Shown here piece after piece: positions 5,986 through 6,497 of a stretch of DNA of 6,497 nucleotides; the first letter of the stretch is position 1; each line of letters opens with the position of its first letter. The stretch is taken from NCBI GenBank assembly GCA_027073795.1, contig JALTEW010000361.1, positions 1 through 6,497 on the forward strand. Reading direction: 5' to 3'. The notes beneath the pieces are model-generated. The model saw only the letters and a program-made list of their open reading frames with translations. It ran no database searches and was not told the origin of the DNA. The position numbers and the translations under genes are program-made. This DNA comes from a bacterium. Its GTDB lineage: Bacteria > Desulfobacterota > S145-22.

Positions 5986-5991
5986 ACCATG
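5974..5991. promoter_or_regulatory. Perfect 6-6-6 inverted repeat enclosing the protease -10, possible operator
   Basis: CATGGT (5974-5979) and ACCATG (5986-5991) are perfect inverted arms, and the six bases between them are exactly the predicted -10 TATTTT. This is where a dimeric regulator would block or modulate the promoter. As RNA it would be only a short hairpin with a six-base loop, and only if transcription begins further upstream. Confidence 0.4.
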
Positions 5992-6018
5992 TAGAAAATG
6001 AAAGGAGGCAGTGGTTTT

Positions 6019-6497
6019 ATGAAAAAACACCAGAAACTTGTAATAGGTAGTCTCGCGATTCTGATGTTGTTGGCGTGGACGATCCCGGCGCAAGCCCTTT
6101 TCGGGTTTGGAAAAAGCAAAAAGGGGGTGCCGTCATCGACCCCCAAAGTCAGGATGATTCCGGCTTCATTCGCCGAACTGGCAAAGAAAATCAATCCGTC
6201 GGTTGTCAACATCAGCACCACGAAGATTTTCAAATCGAGGGGATTTCATCATCCGTTTATGGGAGAAAACGATCCCTTCCGTTTTTTCTTCGGGGATGAT
6301 TTTTTTAAAAAATTTTTCGGGGGTCAGATGCCACGTGAGTTCAAGCAGCGAAGCCTTGGATCAGGGTTTATTATCGACCCGGATGGATATATCCTGACCA
6401 ATAACCACGTAGTGGCAAAGGCGGACAAGATAGTAGTGAAACTCGAATCCGGGAAGGAATGTAAGGCAAAAATCATTGGGACAGATCCTAAAACTGA
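6019..6497 (+). CDS. HtrA/DegP-family periplasmic serine protease, 3' part outside window
   Basis: Envelope quality-control protease; the 159 complete codons present form its N-terminus. The signal peptide is clear: MKKHQK, hydrophobic core about 7-22, cleavage likely after AQA (24-26). The mature protein has FAELAKKINPSVVNIST (51-67), typical of the Do/DegP/DegQ family. A Phe-, Asp- and Gly-rich linker follows (about 76-102, DPFRFFFGDDFFKKFFGG), as in the N-terminal LA-loop region. The protease core begins with LGSGFIIDPDGYILTNNHVV (113-132), with the catalytic His at 130. The catalytic Asp, the GNSG serine and the PDZ domains would lie beyond the right edge and cannot be checked. ATG 6019 is preferred because AAAGGAGG (6001-6008) lies ten bases upstream; in-frame ATG 5998 sits before that site and lacks its own. 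DegP, DegQ and MucD cannot be distinguished here. Confidence 0.93.
   Translation, partial: MKKHQKLVIGSLAILMLLAWTIPAQALFGFGKSKKGVPSSTPKVRMIPASFAELAKKINPSVVNISTTKIFKSRGFHHPFMGENDPFRFFFGDDFFKKFFGGQMPREFKQRSLGSGFIIDPDGYILTNNHVVAKADKIVVKLESGKECKAKIIGTDPKT

Noticed and set aside
5998..6018. Earlier in-frame ATG (5998) for the HtrA-type protease
   Set aside because: It lies upstream of the AAAGGAGG site rather than downstream and would put extra residues before a well-formed signal peptide.
1..6497. CRISPR array, transposon, tRNA/attachment site or defence island
   Set aside because: No regularly spaced repeats, transposase or integrase motifs, tRNA-like cloverleaf or defence-type domains were seen on either strand.

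Overview
The window looks like chromosomal DNA of a Gram-negative bacterium of roughly balanced base composition. It shows sigma70-type promoter elements, purine-rich ribosome binding sites, frequent TTG/GTG starts, exported proteins with Sec signals, and a periplasmic HtrA-type protease. The gene mix and the style of the HtrA N-terminus fit a deltaproteobacterial (Desulfobacterota-like) anaerobe, but this is an impression without database support. I see no tRNA, rRNA, CRISPR array, insertion sequence or integrase.

Positions 1-2835 (minus strand) hold a compact four-gene unit read right to left: a PadR-family regulator, an exported NMT1/SsuA-like solute-binding protein, a SsuC/TauC-like permease, and an ABC ATPase cut by the left edge. 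Every junction overlaps (4, 8 and 8 nt) and three of the four genes appear to use TTG or GTG starts, so translation is probably coupled. A perfect 7-3-7 inverted repeat at 2854-2870 covers the predicted -10 of the regulator promoter, a good candidate for PadR autorepression of the whole importer operon. The imported substrate is unknown.

Positions 2836-3655 hold a single-domain, ATP-binding-type universal stress protein (3000-3419, minus) with spacers on both sides. It is divergent from a polytopic membrane protein of the MgtC/SapB plus DUF4010 type (3656-4936, plus). The latter has a near-consensus sigma70 promoter at 3563-3591. A 16-codon upstream ORF with its own Shine-Dalgarno overlaps its start.

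Positions 4937-6497 (plus strand) hold a probable intrinsic terminator, then a histidine-phosphatase (phosphoglycerate-mutase-like) gene at 5206-5838. An HtrA/DegP-family serine protease starts at 6019 and runs off the right edge just after its catalytic His. Its likely -10 lies exactly inside a perfect 6-6-6 inverted repeat.

Apart from the importer operon the genes look functionally independent. Universal stress protein, HtrA protease and MgtC-like membrane protein could all belong to stress or envelope maintenance, but no shared regulatory site was found. I found no convincing novel defence or mobile system. The most informative signals are the regulator-importer operon with its operator, the atypical ATPase paired with it, and the two small regulatory architectures ahead of the membrane protein and the protease.
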